A stretch of DNA of 64,000 nucleotides from Mycobacterium gordonae (GTDB lineage Bacteria; Actinomycetota; Actinomycetes; Mycobacteriales; Mycobacteriaceae), in assembly GCF_017086405.1 (NCBI RefSeq), contig NZ_CP070973.1:4248739-4312738 (forward strand), read 5' to 3'. A program made the translations under genes and the position numbers. This document shows, in pieces, positions 16,520-25,590 of the stretch (the stretch's first letter is position 1; each line of letters opens with the position of its first letter). The notes beneath the pieces were generated by a model. The model did not search any database. It saw nothing but the letters and a program-made list of their open reading frames with translations, and was not told where the DNA came from.

Positions 16520-17749
16520 ATGGCCTCCGTGGTTGGAGGGGACCCGTTGGACGGCACCTTGCTGGATGGCCGGTATCTGGTGCAGGCCAAGATCGGCAGT
16601 GGCGGCACCTCGACCGTCTACCGGGGCGTGGACACGCGCCTTGATCGCCCGGTCGCGCTGAAGGTGATGGATTCCCGCTACGCCGGGGATCAACAGTTCC
16701 TGCACCGCTTCCAGCTCGAGGCGCGCACCGTCGCCCGGCTGAAGAATCCGGGACTGGTCGCGGTCTACGACCAGGGCCAGGACGGCCGACACCCGTTTCT
16801 GGTGATGGAACTCGTGGAGGGCGGCACACTGCGCGAACTGCTGACCGAGCGAGGCCCGATGCCGCCTTACGCCGTGGCGGCGGTGCTGCGCCCGGTGCTG
16901 GGCGGGCTGGCGGTAGCGCATCGGGCCGGGCTGGTACACCGCGATGTGAAGCCGGAGAACGTGCTGATCTCTGACGACGGCGAGGTCAAAATCGCGGACT
17001 TCGGGTTGGTCCGCGCCGTCGCCGCGGCAGGAATCACGTCCAGCAGCGTAATCCTAGGCACCGCCGCGTATCTGTCGCCCGAGCAGGTCCGCGACGGCAA
17101 CGCCGGTCCACGCAGCGACGTCTACTCGGCCGGGATCCTCACCTACGAGCTGCTGACCGGGCACACACCGTTCACTGGCGATACCGCATTATCGGTCGCC
17201 TACCAGCGGCTGGATAACGATGTGCCGCCACCCAGCGCTGTAATCGACGGCGTGCCAGAACAATTCGACGATTTCGTGGCGTGCGCCACCGCGCGGGACC
17301 CGGCGCAGCGATATGCCGATGCGATCGAGATGGCCGCTGATCTGGACTCGATCGTCGAGGAGTTGGGCTTGCCCGAGTTCCGGGTGCCGGCGCCGCGCAA
17401 CTCGGCTCAGCACCGGGCGCTGGAGCACAGCCGGAGGACCGGCCGCCCTGCGCCGTCCCCTGCTCCCCACCCGACCCGACAGTTCACCCGCGAACCCGGA
17501 GAGTCACCACCTGCGGCTCCGGCACCGCCCGACATCTTCGCAGAGACGGCCGACCAATACGTCGGGGACGATGACGAATTCGCTGGGGAATCAGGCGAAT
17601 TCGGCGGAATATCCCTCGACGAGTTCGTCTGGGCGCGCCAACACGGCCGTCGCATGGTGCTCGTCTGGGTGGCCGTGGTGCTGACGCTGACCGGTTTGGT
17701 CGCGAGCGCGGCGTGGACGATTGGCGTCCACCTGAGCACGCTGCTCTGA
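16520..17749 (+). CDS. pknL: Serine/threonine protein kinase PknL
   Basis: 409-residue membrane-anchored Hanks kinase. Visible motifs are the glycine loop GSGGTSTVYRG, the ATP lysine (ALKVMD, Lys48), catalytic HRDVKPEN (Asp142), DFGLV (Asp160) and an activation loop with ITSSSVILGTAAY. A Pro/Glu-rich juxtamembrane linker leads to one membrane helix near residues 378-398, leaving only about ten residues outside, so there is no extracellular sensor domain. The frame is open from 16400; ATG 16520 reproduces the Rv2176 length. It is divergent from its DNA-binding substrate gene. Confidence 0.96.
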   Translation: MASVVGGDPLDGTLLDGRYLVQAKIGSGGTSTVYRGVDTRLDRPVALKVMDSRYAGDQQFLHRFQLEARTVARLKNPGLVAVYDQGQDGRHPFLVMELVEGGTLRELLTERGPMPPYAVAAVLRPVLGGLAVAHRAGLVHRDVKPENVLISDDGEVKIADFGLVRAVAAAGITSSSVILGTAAYLSPEQVRDGNAGPRSDVYSAGILTYELLTGHTPFTGDTALSVAYQRLDNDVPPPSAVIDGVPEQFDDFVACATARDPAQRYADAIEMAADLDSIVEELGLPEFRVPAPRNSAQHRALEHSRRTGRPAPSPAPHPTRQFTREPGESPPAAPAPPDIFAETADQYVGDDDEFAGESGEFGGISLDEFVWARQHGRRMVLVWVAVVLTLTGLVASAAWTIGVHLSTLL

Positions 17750-17755
17750 CCGCGT

Positions 17756-19144
17756 CTAGTCGCGCAGCATCTCCGCGACCAGGAAGGCCAGCTCCAGCGA
17801 CTGTTGGGTGTTCAGCCGCGGATCGCACGCCGTCTCGTACCGCCCCGCCAGGTCGGTGTCCGAGATGTCTTGTGCCCCACCAAGGCATTCGGTGACGTTC
17901 TCGCCGGTGATCTCGACGTGGATGCCGCCCGGGTGGGTGCCCAGCGCGCGGTGCACTTCGAAGAACCCCTGCACCTCGTCGACGATTCGGTCGAAGTGCC
18001 GGGTCTTGTAACCCGTCGAGGACTCGTGGGTGTTGCCGTGCATGGGGTCGCACTGCCAGATCACCTGGTGGCCCGCCGCCTGAACCTTCTCGATGATCGG
18101 TGGCAGCACATCGCGCACCTTGTTGTTGCCCAACCTGCTCACCAGGGTCAGCCGGCCGGGCTTGTTGTGCGGGTCGAGCCGCTCGACGTATTCCACGGCC
18201 AGCTCGGGGGTCATAGTAGGACCGATCTTGACGCCGATCGGGTTGGCGATCACCTCGGCGAACGCCAGGTGGGCGCCGTCGAGCTGGCGGGTCCGCTCGC
18301 CGATCCAGACCGTGTGCGCCGACAGATCGTACAGTTGCGGCTCGCCGTCCTCCACGTCCGACAGCCGCAGCATGGAGCGCTCATAGTCGAGCACGAGGGC
18401 TTCGTGGCTGGCGTAAATCTCGGCGGTCTGCAGGTTGCGGTCGGCCACCCCGCAGGCGCTCATGAACCGCAGGGCGCGGTCGATCTCCGAAGCCAGCGCC
18501 TCGTACCGCGCCCCGGCGGGTGACGTGCGCACGAACTCACGGTTCCAGTCGTGTGCCAGGTGCAGGGCGGAGAAGCCCGACGACGTCAGCGCGCGCACTA
18601 GGTTCATCGCGGCACTGGCGTTGGCGTAGGCGCGCACCAGCCGCGACGGGTCATGGGCCCGGACCGCGGCGTCGGGAGCGAAGCCGTTGATCATGTCACC
18701 GCGGTAGGACTTCAGACCCAGCGCGTCGATGTCAGCCGACCGTGGCTTGGCGTACTGGCCTGCGATCCGGGCTACCTTGACCACCGGCATGCTGGCGCCG
18801 TAGGTGAGTACCACGGCCATCTGCAGCAGCGTGCGGATGTTGCCGCGGATGTGCGGTTCGGTGTTGTCGGTGAATGTCTCCGCGCAGTCGCCACCCTGCA
18901 GCAGGAATGCCTCGCCCCGGGCCACCTGCGCGAGTTGCTCCTGCAGCCGGACGATCTCTGAAGGCACCGTTACCGGTGGCACACTTTCGAGCACCTTGCG
19001 CATGGCCGCCGCTTCATCGGCGTCCCAGCTGGGCTGCTGGGCGGCCGGCTTGGCCAGGGCGGCGTCGAGCTGCGCCCGCAGGTCGGCAGGCAGCGGCGGC
19101 AACGGCGGCAGCTGGTCAATCGGAATATCGACGGTCCAGTTCAT
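17756..19144 (-). CDS. aroG: 3-deoxy-D-arabino-heptulosonate 7-phosphate synthase, class II
   Basis: 462 residues, first enzyme of the shikimate pathway (PEP plus erythrose 4-phosphate to DAHP). Class II signature segments are present: LQGGDCAETF (metal-binding Cys), RIAGQYAKPRS, KIGPTMTPELAVEYVERLDP, QCDPMHGNTHES and TGENVTECLGGAQ. The N-terminal extension seen in the M. tuberculosis enzyme, which carries aromatic amino acid allosteric sites, is retained (NWTVDIPIDQLPPLPPLP). ATG 19144. It stops seven bases from the end of pknL. The H37Rv transposase remnant Rv2177c is absent between them. Confidence 0.97.
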   Translation of the reverse strand: MNWTVDIPIDQLPPLPPLPADLRAQLDAALAKPAAQQPSWDADEAAAMRKVLESVPPVTVPSEIVRLQEQLAQVARGEAFLLQGGDCAETFTDNTEPHIRGNIRTLLQMAVVLTYGASMPVVKVARIAGQYAKPRSADIDALGLKSYRGDMINGFAPDAAVRAHDPSRLVRAYANASAAMNLVRALTSSGFSALHLAHDWNREFVRTSPAGARYEALASEIDRALRFMSACGVADRNLQTAEIYASHEALVLDYERSMLRLSDVEDGEPQLYDLSAHTVWIGERTRQLDGAHLAFAEVIANPIGVKIGPTMTPELAVEYVERLDPHNKPGRLTLVSRLGNNKVRDVLPPIIEKVQAAGHQVIWQCDPMHGNTHESSTGYKTRHFDRIVDEVQGFFEVHRALGTHPGGIHVEITGENVTECLGGAQDISDTDLAGRYETACDPRLNTQQSLELAFLVAEMLRD

Positions 19145-19192
19145 CGGTCCATGGTAACTGTGGCCGTTCCCGGCTGATCAGGGCGAACGCCG

Positions 19193-19684
19193 CTAGCCCG
19201 CCCCGTCGGCGGAAGTGATTATCTGGAAGCGGCGCAACTGATCCCGGGCATCGACCAGTGCATCGTGCGCATCCGCAGACCGGGGTGGCAACCGTGGGGA
19301 TCCGCGGTCCTCCCACAATTGGCGCAGCTCCCGGGTGAATCGCGGGATTGCGCGAGGCAGATTGGGCATCGTTCCCCACAGCTGACAGAGAACGACGTGG
19401 TCGTAGGCCCCCAGCCAGGCCCACAGCTCGATGGGCTCCGAGCCGCGGATGCCCAGGAATTGCTCCAGATCAGCGCGGATCCGCCGGCGCGAGCGCCACA
19501 GCTGAGACGAGGGCGACGGTAGTTTCGGCAGCACGTGCGTCCGCACCCAATTGCCGGCTCGCCCGGGGTCGAATTCGGAGGACACGGCGTAGTACTCCCG
19601 GCCGTCTTCGGCCACCACCCCGATCGAGATCAGCTCGATGGTGCGGCCGTCCTCAATGAATTCGGTGTCGTAGAAGTACCGCAC
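19193..19684 (-). CDS. 3'-5' exoribonuclease RNase AS (Rv2179c type)
   Basis: 163 residues of the DEDDh exonuclease fold. The opening YFYDTEFIEDG supplies Asp and Glu of motif I, GAYDHVVLCQLWG motif II, and DAHDALVDARDQLRRFQ the final His/Asp. RNase AS from M. tuberculosis trims adenylate-containing RNA 3' ends. GTG 19684 is the start. The gene lies in a minus-strand run between a membrane protein gene and aroG with short gaps. Confidence 0.92.
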   Translation of the reverse strand: MRYFYDTEFIEDGRTIELISIGVVAEDGREYYAVSSEFDPGRAGNWVRTHVLPKLPSPSSQLWRSRRRIRADLEQFLGIRGSEPIELWAWLGAYDHVVLCQLWGTMPNLPRAIPRFTRELRQLWEDRGSPRLPPRSADAHDALVDARDQLRRFQIITSADGAG

Positions 19685-19714
19685 CGCCGCAGCTTAGTTG
19701 CGCAGGTTGCCTGC

Positions 19715-20578
19715 CTAGCCACCGATCCGGATGGGCCCGGTGTCCGGTGGCGGCGCGGGGTGCACCTCGAGATCCAGCTGCGCATCGACGGTGCGCACGT
19801 CGGGCAGTCGCGGAGTTCCAGCAATCGCGCCCTGTAGCCAGAGCTTGGCCTGCACCACCGGGCGCCGCAACCTGCGTTCGCGCGCCAGGGCTCGCCGCAT
19901 CTTCGCCGGCCGGGCGGTGTAACGCCATCGCGCCCACGGGGCATGCGGACGGGACAGCCGTACCGCTCCGATGATCAGCAGCACGACGATGAACATGCCG
20001 AGCAATCCGGTCCACACCTTGCCCTTGAGCAGTACGATCACGGCCAACGGCAGCGTCACCACCAGGGCCGAGATCAGCGTGCTCTGCAGGTTCACCCAGT
20101 CACCGTCGTAGCGGATGGGCAATACGAACATCAACGGGTGCAGACCCAGCATCAACAGTCCGGCCACCGCGATCGCGGCGAACACCGCGTCCACCGAACT
20201 GCGGCCGTCTTCCTCCCAGTAGACATCGGACAGGTGCAGGATCAGCGCGTACTCGTCCAGCACCAGCGCGGCGCCCACTCCGAAAAGTATGGCCGCCAAT
20301 GTGAGTTGCGGTTCCTGGCCGTTGACGGCCAGGGTCACCAGGGTGAGCCCGGACAGCATCACCAGCACCACCCCGAAGGCCACATGGTGGATGTGGACCG
20401 TGCCGATGTGAATATTGCGCGGCTGCCACCACAGCGCCGGCCGGTCTCTGTCGGACCGATGGCGGATGAAGCGCACACACGAGCGGGTGACGAAGAACGT
20501 CAGGATGAAAGCGACCAGACAACACAGCAGCGGAAGCCGACCCCGGTCGATGATGTCGTGCTGCAACCAGTGGTGCAC
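19715..20578 (-). CDS. Integral membrane protein (Rv2180c type)
   Basis: 287 residues with six or seven hydrophobic helices and a basic cytoplasmic C-terminal tail rich in Arg and Pro. Conserved polar segments include WWQPRNIHIGTVHIHHVAFG and LDEYALILHLSDVYWEEDGRSSVDA, with clustered His and acidic residues that could bind metal or lipid head groups; this is inference. No enzymatic family is recognised. GTG 20578. It is divergent from the LM/LAM mannosyltransferase gene across 103 bases. Confidence 0.85.
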   Translation of the reverse strand: MHHWLQHDIIDRGRLPLLCCLVAFILTFFVTRSCVRFIRHRSDRDRPALWWQPRNIHIGTVHIHHVAFGVVLVMLSGLTLVTLAVNGQEPQLTLAAILFGVGAALVLDEYALILHLSDVYWEEDGRSSVDAVFAAIAVAGLLMLGLHPLMFVLPIRYDGDWVNLQSTLISALVVTLPLAVIVLLKGKVWTGLLGMFIVVLLIIGAVRLSRPHAPWARWRYTARPAKMRRALARERRLRRPVVQAKLWLQGAIAGTPRLPDVRTVDAQLDLEVHPAPPPDTGPIRIGG

Positions 20579-20681
20579 TCAAAAAAGCTACGCCCGACCG
20601 GCACGCCGCACCCGCAAGCCGCGCTGTGCGGGCAAGACGAGCCGAAATTACGATTAGGCTGTCTCCTGAAAATGAGAAGAC

Positions 20682-21959
20682 ATGAGTAAATTGCGGTCGC
20701 CCGGGGTGGGCAGTCGACTTGGGCGGGTTTCGCTATGGTGCCTGCTCTGGCTGCTTGCCGCCCTGGCACTTACCCACACGTGCTGGCAACTGTTCGGCCA
20801 CATTCCCTACCGCATCGATATCGACGTGTATCAGATGGGCGGGCAGGCATGGCTGGACGGGCGCCCGCTCTACACCGGCAACGTGATGTTCCACACACCC
20901 ATCGTGGATCTTCCGTTCACCTATCCGCCGCTGGCCGCCATCGCGTTCAGTCCATTCGCCTGGATGGGGATGCCGGTGGCCAGCGTCGTGATCACCGCGC
21001 TGACGCTGGTGGTGCTCCTGGTGTCCACGACGATCGTGCTGACCTGCCTCGAGGTGTGGGCCGAGTCAACCCTGCTGCCCGGCCCGGCGTGGCTGCGGCG
21101 GCTGTGGTTGACCGTCGTCGTCGTCGCGCTGGCCTCGATCTGGCTGGAACCGATCACGTCGAACTTCGCCTTCGGCCAGATCAACGCCGTGCTGATGACG
21201 TTGGTGATCGCCGACTGCTTCCCCCGGCGCACACCATGGCCGCGCGGCCTGCTGCTGGGTCTGGGGATCGCGCTGAAGCTCACCCCAGCAGTGTTCCTGC
21301 TGTACTTCCTGCTGCGCCGCGACAACCGGGCCGCCCTGACGTCGGTGGCGACCTTCGCGGGCGCAACGGTGCTGGGCTTCCTGTTGGCCTGGCGGGACTC
21401 CTGCGAATACTGGACCAGCACTCTGCAACACACCGACCGCATCGGTGAAGCGGCGCTGAACACCGACCAGAACATTGCGGGATCGCTGGCCCGGCTGGGA
21501 CTGGATCAGCACGAGCGTTTTCCGTTGTGGGTTCTCGCCTGCCTGGTGGTACTGGCCATAACCATCTGGGCGATGCGCCGGGTACTCAGAGCCGGCGAGC
21601 CGACACTGGCAGTGATCTGCGTCGCGCTGTTCGGCTTGGTGGTTTCTCCGGTGTCCTGGTCGCACCACTGGGTGTGGATGTTGCCGGCGGTGCTCGTGAC
21701 CGGGGTGCTGGCCTGGCGCCGCCGCAACGCCGCTCTGGGGGTGGTCACCGTGGTGGGGCTGGCCTTGATGCACTGGTCGCCGATAGACCTGCTGCCCAAG
21801 CACCATGAGACGACGGCGAACTGGTGGCGCCAGCTACTGGGCATGTCCTACGTCTGGTGGGCACTTGCCGTCATCGTTGTCGCCGGCTTCACGGTCACCG
21901 CTGCGATCCCCTCGACGCGGTCGGCACCTCGCGAACGCACGCCCGTCGCGGCCGCCTAA
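20682..21959 (+). CDS. Alpha-(1->2)-mannosyltransferase for LM/LAM branching (Rv2181 type)
   Basis: 425-residue GT87 (GT-C) polytopic enzyme with about ten membrane helices. The first extracytoplasmic loop carries YRIDIDVYQMGGQAWLDGRPLY with the acidic residues expected at the active site, and SWSHHWVWMLPA is in a later loop. Rv2181 adds single alpha-1,2-mannose branches to the mannan of lipomannan/lipoarabinomannan using polyprenyl-phosphomannose. With mptA and pimB' also in this window, it forms part of a dispersed LM/LAM gene set. ATG 20682. Confidence 0.93.
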   Translation: MSKLRSPGVGSRLGRVSLWCLLWLLAALALTHTCWQLFGHIPYRIDIDVYQMGGQAWLDGRPLYTGNVMFHTPIVDLPFTYPPLAAIAFSPFAWMGMPVASVVITALTLVVLLVSTTIVLTCLEVWAESTLLPGPAWLRRLWLTVVVVALASIWLEPITSNFAFGQINAVLMTLVIADCFPRRTPWPRGLLLGLGIALKLTPAVFLLYFLLRRDNRAALTSVATFAGATVLGFLLAWRDSCEYWTSTLQHTDRIGEAALNTDQNIAGSLARLGLDQHERFPLWVLACLVVLAITIWAMRRVLRAGEPTLAVICVALFGLVVSPVSWSHHWVWMLPAVLVTGVLAWRRRNAALGVVTVVGLALMHWSPIDLLPKHHETTANWWRQLLGMSYVWWALAVIVVAGFTVTAAIPSTRSAPRERTPVAAA

Positions 21960-21991
21960 CGCGACCGGCGCTACCGGCCTTCAACCGGCCT

Positions 21992-22741
21992 TCAACCGGC
22001 AGCGGTCTCCGGGATCCTGGCGGCAACCGACGATTCCGGTTCGGAACCCTTCGTGTCGCCGTTCTCGGCGCTGCCGTCCTTGACGCTGGCGGCGTAGATG
22101 TCGACATACTCCTGACCGGACAGGCCCATCAGCTCGTACATCACCTCGTCGATGACGGCGCGTTCGATGAAATGATTCCCGGCCAGTCCGTCGAACCGGG
22201 AGAAGTCCATCGGCTTGCCGAAGCGGACTGTGACCCGGCCGAAGCGCAGCCGCGTCGTGCCGGGCGGGTTCACCACATCGGTGCCGATCATCGCGACCGG
22301 GATCACGGGAACGCCCGTCTGCAGGGCCAGGCGCGCCAGGCCGGTCTTGCCCTTGTAGAGCCGCCCGTCCGGTGAGCGGGTGCCTTCTGGATACATGCCC
22401 AGCAATTTGCCCTGACCCAACACCTGCTCGGCGGTCTGCAACGCGGCCTGAGCGGCTTCGGAGTCGGTGCGGTCAATCGGTACCTGTCCGACAGCGGTGT
22501 AGAACCAGCGATTGAACCAGCCCTTGATCCCGGTACCGGTGAAGTACTCGGATTTGGCGAGGAACGTGATCCTGCGCCGCACTACCAGGGGCAAGAAGAA
22601 ACTATCCATCACCGCCAGGTGATTGCTGGCCAAGATCGCCGGGCCGGAACTCGGAACGTGATGCAGCCCTTCCACTTTGGGACGGCCGATCAGGGACAGC
22701 AACGGACCTAGGAGGACGTACTTAAACAGGTAGTACCACAT
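21992..22741 (-). CDS. 1-acylglycerol-3-phosphate O-acyltransferase-like protein (Rv2182c type)
   Basis: 249 residues, PlsC/LPLAT fold. The catalytic H-x4-D box is NHLAVMD (His41, Asp46) and the acceptor-site motif is MYPEGTRSPDG. GKTGLARLAL and VPVIPVAMIG follow in the usual order. The start is ATG 22741, behind GAGGGAGG, rather than the upstream GTG 22792. Predicted to acylate lysophosphatidate or a related phosphoglycolipid at the membrane. The C-terminal 35 residues are Glu/Ser-rich and poorly conserved. An 11-bp tandem repeat spans its stop codon. Confidence 0.92.
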   Translation of the reverse strand: MWYYLFKYVLLGPLLSLIGRPKVEGLHHVPSSGPAILASNHLAVMDSFFLPLVVRRRITFLAKSEYFTGTGIKGWFNRWFYTAVGQVPIDRTDSEAAQAALQTAEQVLGQGKLLGMYPEGTRSPDGRLYKGKTGLARLALQTGVPVIPVAMIGTDVVNPPGTTRLRFGRVTVRFGKPMDFSRFDGLAGNHFIERAVIDEVMYELMGLSGQEYVDIYAASVKDGSAENGDTKGSEPESSVAARIPETAAG

Positions 22742-22837
22742 TGGCCCTCCCTCTCGCCCACACCCGTTGGTGTCTGCGCCAACTGTACCCACCCGCGCTG
22801 GCTGCGACCACCTCGCGAGACCCGGCCCGGTGCCGGC

Positions 22838-23236
22838 TTACTCCTGCAGCGTAACGGGGATGGCCTGGTAACCGATCCTGGTGGTGGGCTTGCCGTTTGT
22901 GGCCGGGGCGGGCGGTTCGCCGGCGCCGTCGGATTCACCGGCCTCATCCGCCGGCGGCACCGCCGAGCGATCGATGTCGTCGACGATGGACTGAATCACT
23001 TGCAGTAACGCGACGCTGTGGTCCGCGATGACCGTCACCAACGGGTGTTGCTCACCGCTGACCGCCGCGGCCAGCGCGCACACCGGACACCACACCTGCT
23101 GGCACTTGCCGGGCGCGCCACCCGCCGCCATCCCGGCCGCCGCCCGCACGGCCGGGTCGATGCCGTCCAAAATCGCCTGGGCCAGCCTGCGCAGCTCGGG
23201 GCCGACATCGGTATGAGCCCTGTTCACTTCGGCCAT
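22838..23236 (-). CDS. Conserved hypothetical protein with Cys motif (Rv2183c type)
   Basis: 132 residues, no recognised domain. The first half is helical (RRLAQAILDGIDPAVRAA) and is followed by CQQVWCPVCALAAAV, a Cys-rich segment at residues 45-53 with a CPVC pair that could bind metal. The last 40 residues are Pro/Ala/Gly-rich. ATG 23236 overlaps the end of the ArsA-like ATPase gene by 13 bases, so the two are probably translated together. Function unknown. Confidence 0.85.
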   Translation of the reverse strand: MAEVNRAHTDVGPELRRLAQAILDGIDPAVRAAAGMAAGGAPGKCQQVWCPVCALAAAVSGEQHPLVTVIADHSVALLQVIQSIVDDIDRSAVPPADEAGESDGAGEPPAPATNGKPTTRIGYQAIPVTLQE

Positions 23237-24486
23237 ACCTCCGGATCGGGTTGAAAACGGACAGTCAATTCACTGCCCCGCAGATGAGCGTCGAGCACCG
23301 TACACCGGCGCAGCACAGAGGCTAGCCGAACCCGCCGCCGCACACCGCCCGCACTGATGATCAGGTCGTCGTCGGAGCGGCCCAGGGCCAGCGATTTGGC
23401 GTCGAGTTGCGGCAGTGACAACCGCATTCGGTACACGGACTCCAGCCCCGTCCCTGACTCCAGGTCCACGACGGGGTGCAGCGGCCCCGGCGGGGCCGCA
23501 CCGCGGCGCCGCCGGGCACTGTCGAGCAGACCGCCTAATGCTTTGGGCCCGATCGGCTCTCCCGCCTGGTGCGGCACCAGCACCAGCGCGACATCGCCGA
23601 TGGTGGCGTCGAGTTCTTCGAGCACCGCGCGTTGCTCGGCGATCCGTTCGGCGTACCAGTAGAACGCGGGGTGGTCGGGCAGGCTGCTGTACTCGTAGGT
23701 TTCGTCGCGCACCAGCACCTGGTTGACGAGTAACTCCTCGACCCGCACACCCATCAGCGCCAACGATCCCAGCGTGCGGGCGGCCTCGGCTGCGACCACC
23801 CGCTCGGGTGTGAGCACCAGGTGTGCGCTGACCAACTCGCCATCGGTCAGTAGCGAGCTGAGCCGATCAACGCCGGCGCTGGTCCGTTCCAGCAGTTGCA
23901 CAACCGCGGCCGAGCGCGAGTCGTCGGCACCGATGCTGAGCCGGCGGTGGCGCGGCCACGCGCGTTCGGCATACAGCCCGAACGTGCCCGGCAGGGTCAA
24001 CATCCGCAGCGCGTCGGCCGTCGACGCGCAGTCGACGATGACGTGATCCCACCGACCCGACGTCGCAAGCTCGCCGACGGCGTGCAATCCGAGCACTTCC
24101 TGGATCCCGGGTAGCGCCGAAAGTTCTTCAGGCGCAATGCGACTCAGTTCGGATTCGGGAAATCGGGCGTCCAGGGCACCGACGACATCGCGCCAGCGGT
24201 CCTCCAGCAGTGCCAGGGTGTCCAAAGCCAGCGCGTCGAGGAATCCGCCGCCGACCTCCGAGTCGTCGGCGTGCACGCGCACGGGTTCGCCGTTGCCGAC
24301 CGGGGGAACCGAAATGCCTAGGACGTCACCCAGCGAGTGTGCCTGGTCGGTCGAGACCACGAGCACGCGCTGACCACCGCCGGCATCGCAAACCGCGGTC
24401 GCGCACGCCAGGGTGGATTTCCCTACCCCGCCCTTGCCGACAAAGAGGCTGATCCGGGCCGCGGTAGGCGGAACGGAATCACTCAG
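23224..24486 (-). CDS. ArsA/GET3-like ATPase with deviant Walker A (Rv2184c type)
   Basis: The reading frame includes LFVGKGGVGKSTLACATAV, the deviant Walker A of ArsA/MinD-type ATPases, followed by VLVVSTDQAHSLGDVLG (switch I) and VIVDCASTADALRMLTLP (switch II). The first ATG/GTG/TTG start in the frame (24366) lies after the P-loop and would delete it. The frame continues upstream to a CTG at 24486 that overlaps the TGA of the upstream SRPBCC gene, and the residues after it (LSDSVPPTAARIS) align with the Rv2184c N-terminus. I therefore annotate from 24486, with a non-canonical start. The role is unknown. Confidence 0.8.
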   Translation of the reverse strand: MSDSVPPTAARISLFVGKGGVGKSTLACATAVCDAGGGQRVLVVSTDQAHSLGDVLGISVPPVGNGEPVRVHADDSEVGGGFLDALALDTLALLEDRWRDVVGALDARFPESELSRIAPEELSALPGIQEVLGLHAVGELATSGRWDHVIVDCASTADALRMLTLPGTFGLYAERAWPRHRRLSIGADDSRSAAVVQLLERTSAGVDRLSSLLTDGELVSAHLVLTPERVVAAEAARTLGSLALMGVRVEELLVNQVLVRDETYEYSSLPDHPAFYWYAERIAEQRAVLEELDATIGDVALVLVPHQAGEPIGPKALGGLLDSARRRRGAAPPGPLHPVVDLESGTGLESVYRMRLSLPQLDAKSLALGRSDDDLIISAGGVRRRVRLASVLRRCTVLDAHLRGSELTVRFQPDPEVWPK

Positions 24487-24917
24487 CCCTCGACTCGTTT
24501 CTTCAGATCCTTCAACGCGCCGTCGATCAGCCTGCGTTCGGCTTTGCGCTTGAGCATCCCGATCATCGGAACGGCCAGGTCGACCGCTAGTTCATAGGTG
24601 ACGTCGGTGCCAGAACCCTTGGGCGCCAGGATGTAGGAGCCCTCGAGCGACTTGAGCAGCGAACTGGATTCCAGCGTCCAGCTCAGCGACTGACGGTCGG
24701 CCGGCCACTCGTAATTCATGATCAGGGTGTCTTTGAAGATCCCTGCGTCCATCAACATCCGCGCCTTCTTGGGATACCCGTCGTCGGTGGCCTCGAGGAC
24801 TTCGACTTTCTTATATTCATTGATCCAATCCGGGTAGGACTCGATGTCGGCGATCGCCTTCATCACCTCAGCTGGATCCGCGTCGATGTAGATCGTCTGG
24901 TTCGTCTTGTCCGCCAC
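24483..24917 (-). CDS. SRPBCC/START-like protein (TB16.3, Rv2185c type)
   Basis: 144 residues of the polyketide cyclase/dehydrase-like SRPBCC fold, which forms a hydrophobic ligand cavity: MADKTNQTIYIDADPAEVMKA, IESYPDWINEYKKVEVLE and a C-terminal amphipathic helix. Ligand and role are unknown. It is the second gene of a minus-strand cluster with another SRPBCC-like gene upstream (25028-25417) and the ATPase downstream, the latter overlapping its stop codon. Confidence 0.9.
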   Translation of the reverse strand: MADKTNQTIYIDADPAEVMKAIADIESYPDWINEYKKVEVLEATDDGYPKKARMLMDAGIFKDTLIMNYEWPADRQSLSWTLESSSLLKSLEGSYILAPKGSGTDVTYELAVDLAVPMIGMLKRKAERRLIDGALKDLKKRVEG

Positions 24918-25027
24918 TTGGCTGCTTCCCTTTCCCGGTCAAACCCCGGCCACCTGCGGGAGTGCCCCAGATCTCCCGGCAGAAACGGTACTCTCTCTGG
25001 CCCATCTTGATGCCAACCTTGACCCGG

Positions 25028-25417
25028 TTAAACTACCGGAGAACTCCCGACGGGACGCGCCCGTTCCAGTGTCGTTTTCACCTCGAACGCCATATTCTTG
25101 CCCGCCACGCGGCGACGGTGCGTCAATTTCGCCAGGTTGAGCCTGGCCAGTTCTGATGGCGAGACCCCGGTCGGTTCGGCATGCAGGAAGTAATGCAGGA
25201 TCACCCCGTCCATCGACGGTTCCAGCCAGACCTCCATGGTGCCCGTCAGCGGACCGCTGACCGCCCATCGGATGCCCTTGTCGGCGCGGTCCTCGGTTAC
25301 CTTCAGCTGCAGGTCCGGCCACCAGCGGCGCCACTGCGACCGATCTGCGATTGCGGCCCCGACCAGTGCGCCAGCGGCGGCGACGTAGGTTTCGTCGGCA
25401 ATCTGGATGCTGTTCAT
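25028..25417 (-). CDS. SRPBCC-like conserved protein (Rv2186c type)
   Basis: 129 residues. The frame is open up to 25576, but ATG 25417 (MNSIQIADETYVAAAGALVGAAIADRSQW) matches Rv2186c. SQWRRWWPDLQL and WLEPSMDGVILHYFLHAE resemble a START/SRPBCC beta sheet with its helices; no catalytic residues are evident. It probably works with or parallels the adjacent TB16.3-like protein. The divergent fadD15 starts 173 bases away, which hints at lipid metabolism without proving it. Confidence 0.85.
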   Translation of the reverse strand: MNSIQIADETYVAAAGALVGAAIADRSQWRRWWPDLQLKVTEDRADKGIRWAVSGPLTGTMEVWLEPSMDGVILHYFLHAEPTGVSPSELARLNLAKLTHRRRVAGKNMAFEVKTTLERARPVGSSPVV

Positions 25418-25590
25418 CGCCTCAGCTTCACATACCCGCCCGCTCGGCAACGGTGCAGCCCTCGACCTTCCGGCAATCGCACCGGACCCCGACCGGCCGT
25501 CACCGGGCTGCGCGAATGTCACGGATAGGCTGGTCAACAGCAAGCCGACCGGCAAGAAGCGCCACCCTAGGGTCAAGCGAGGTAATCAGA

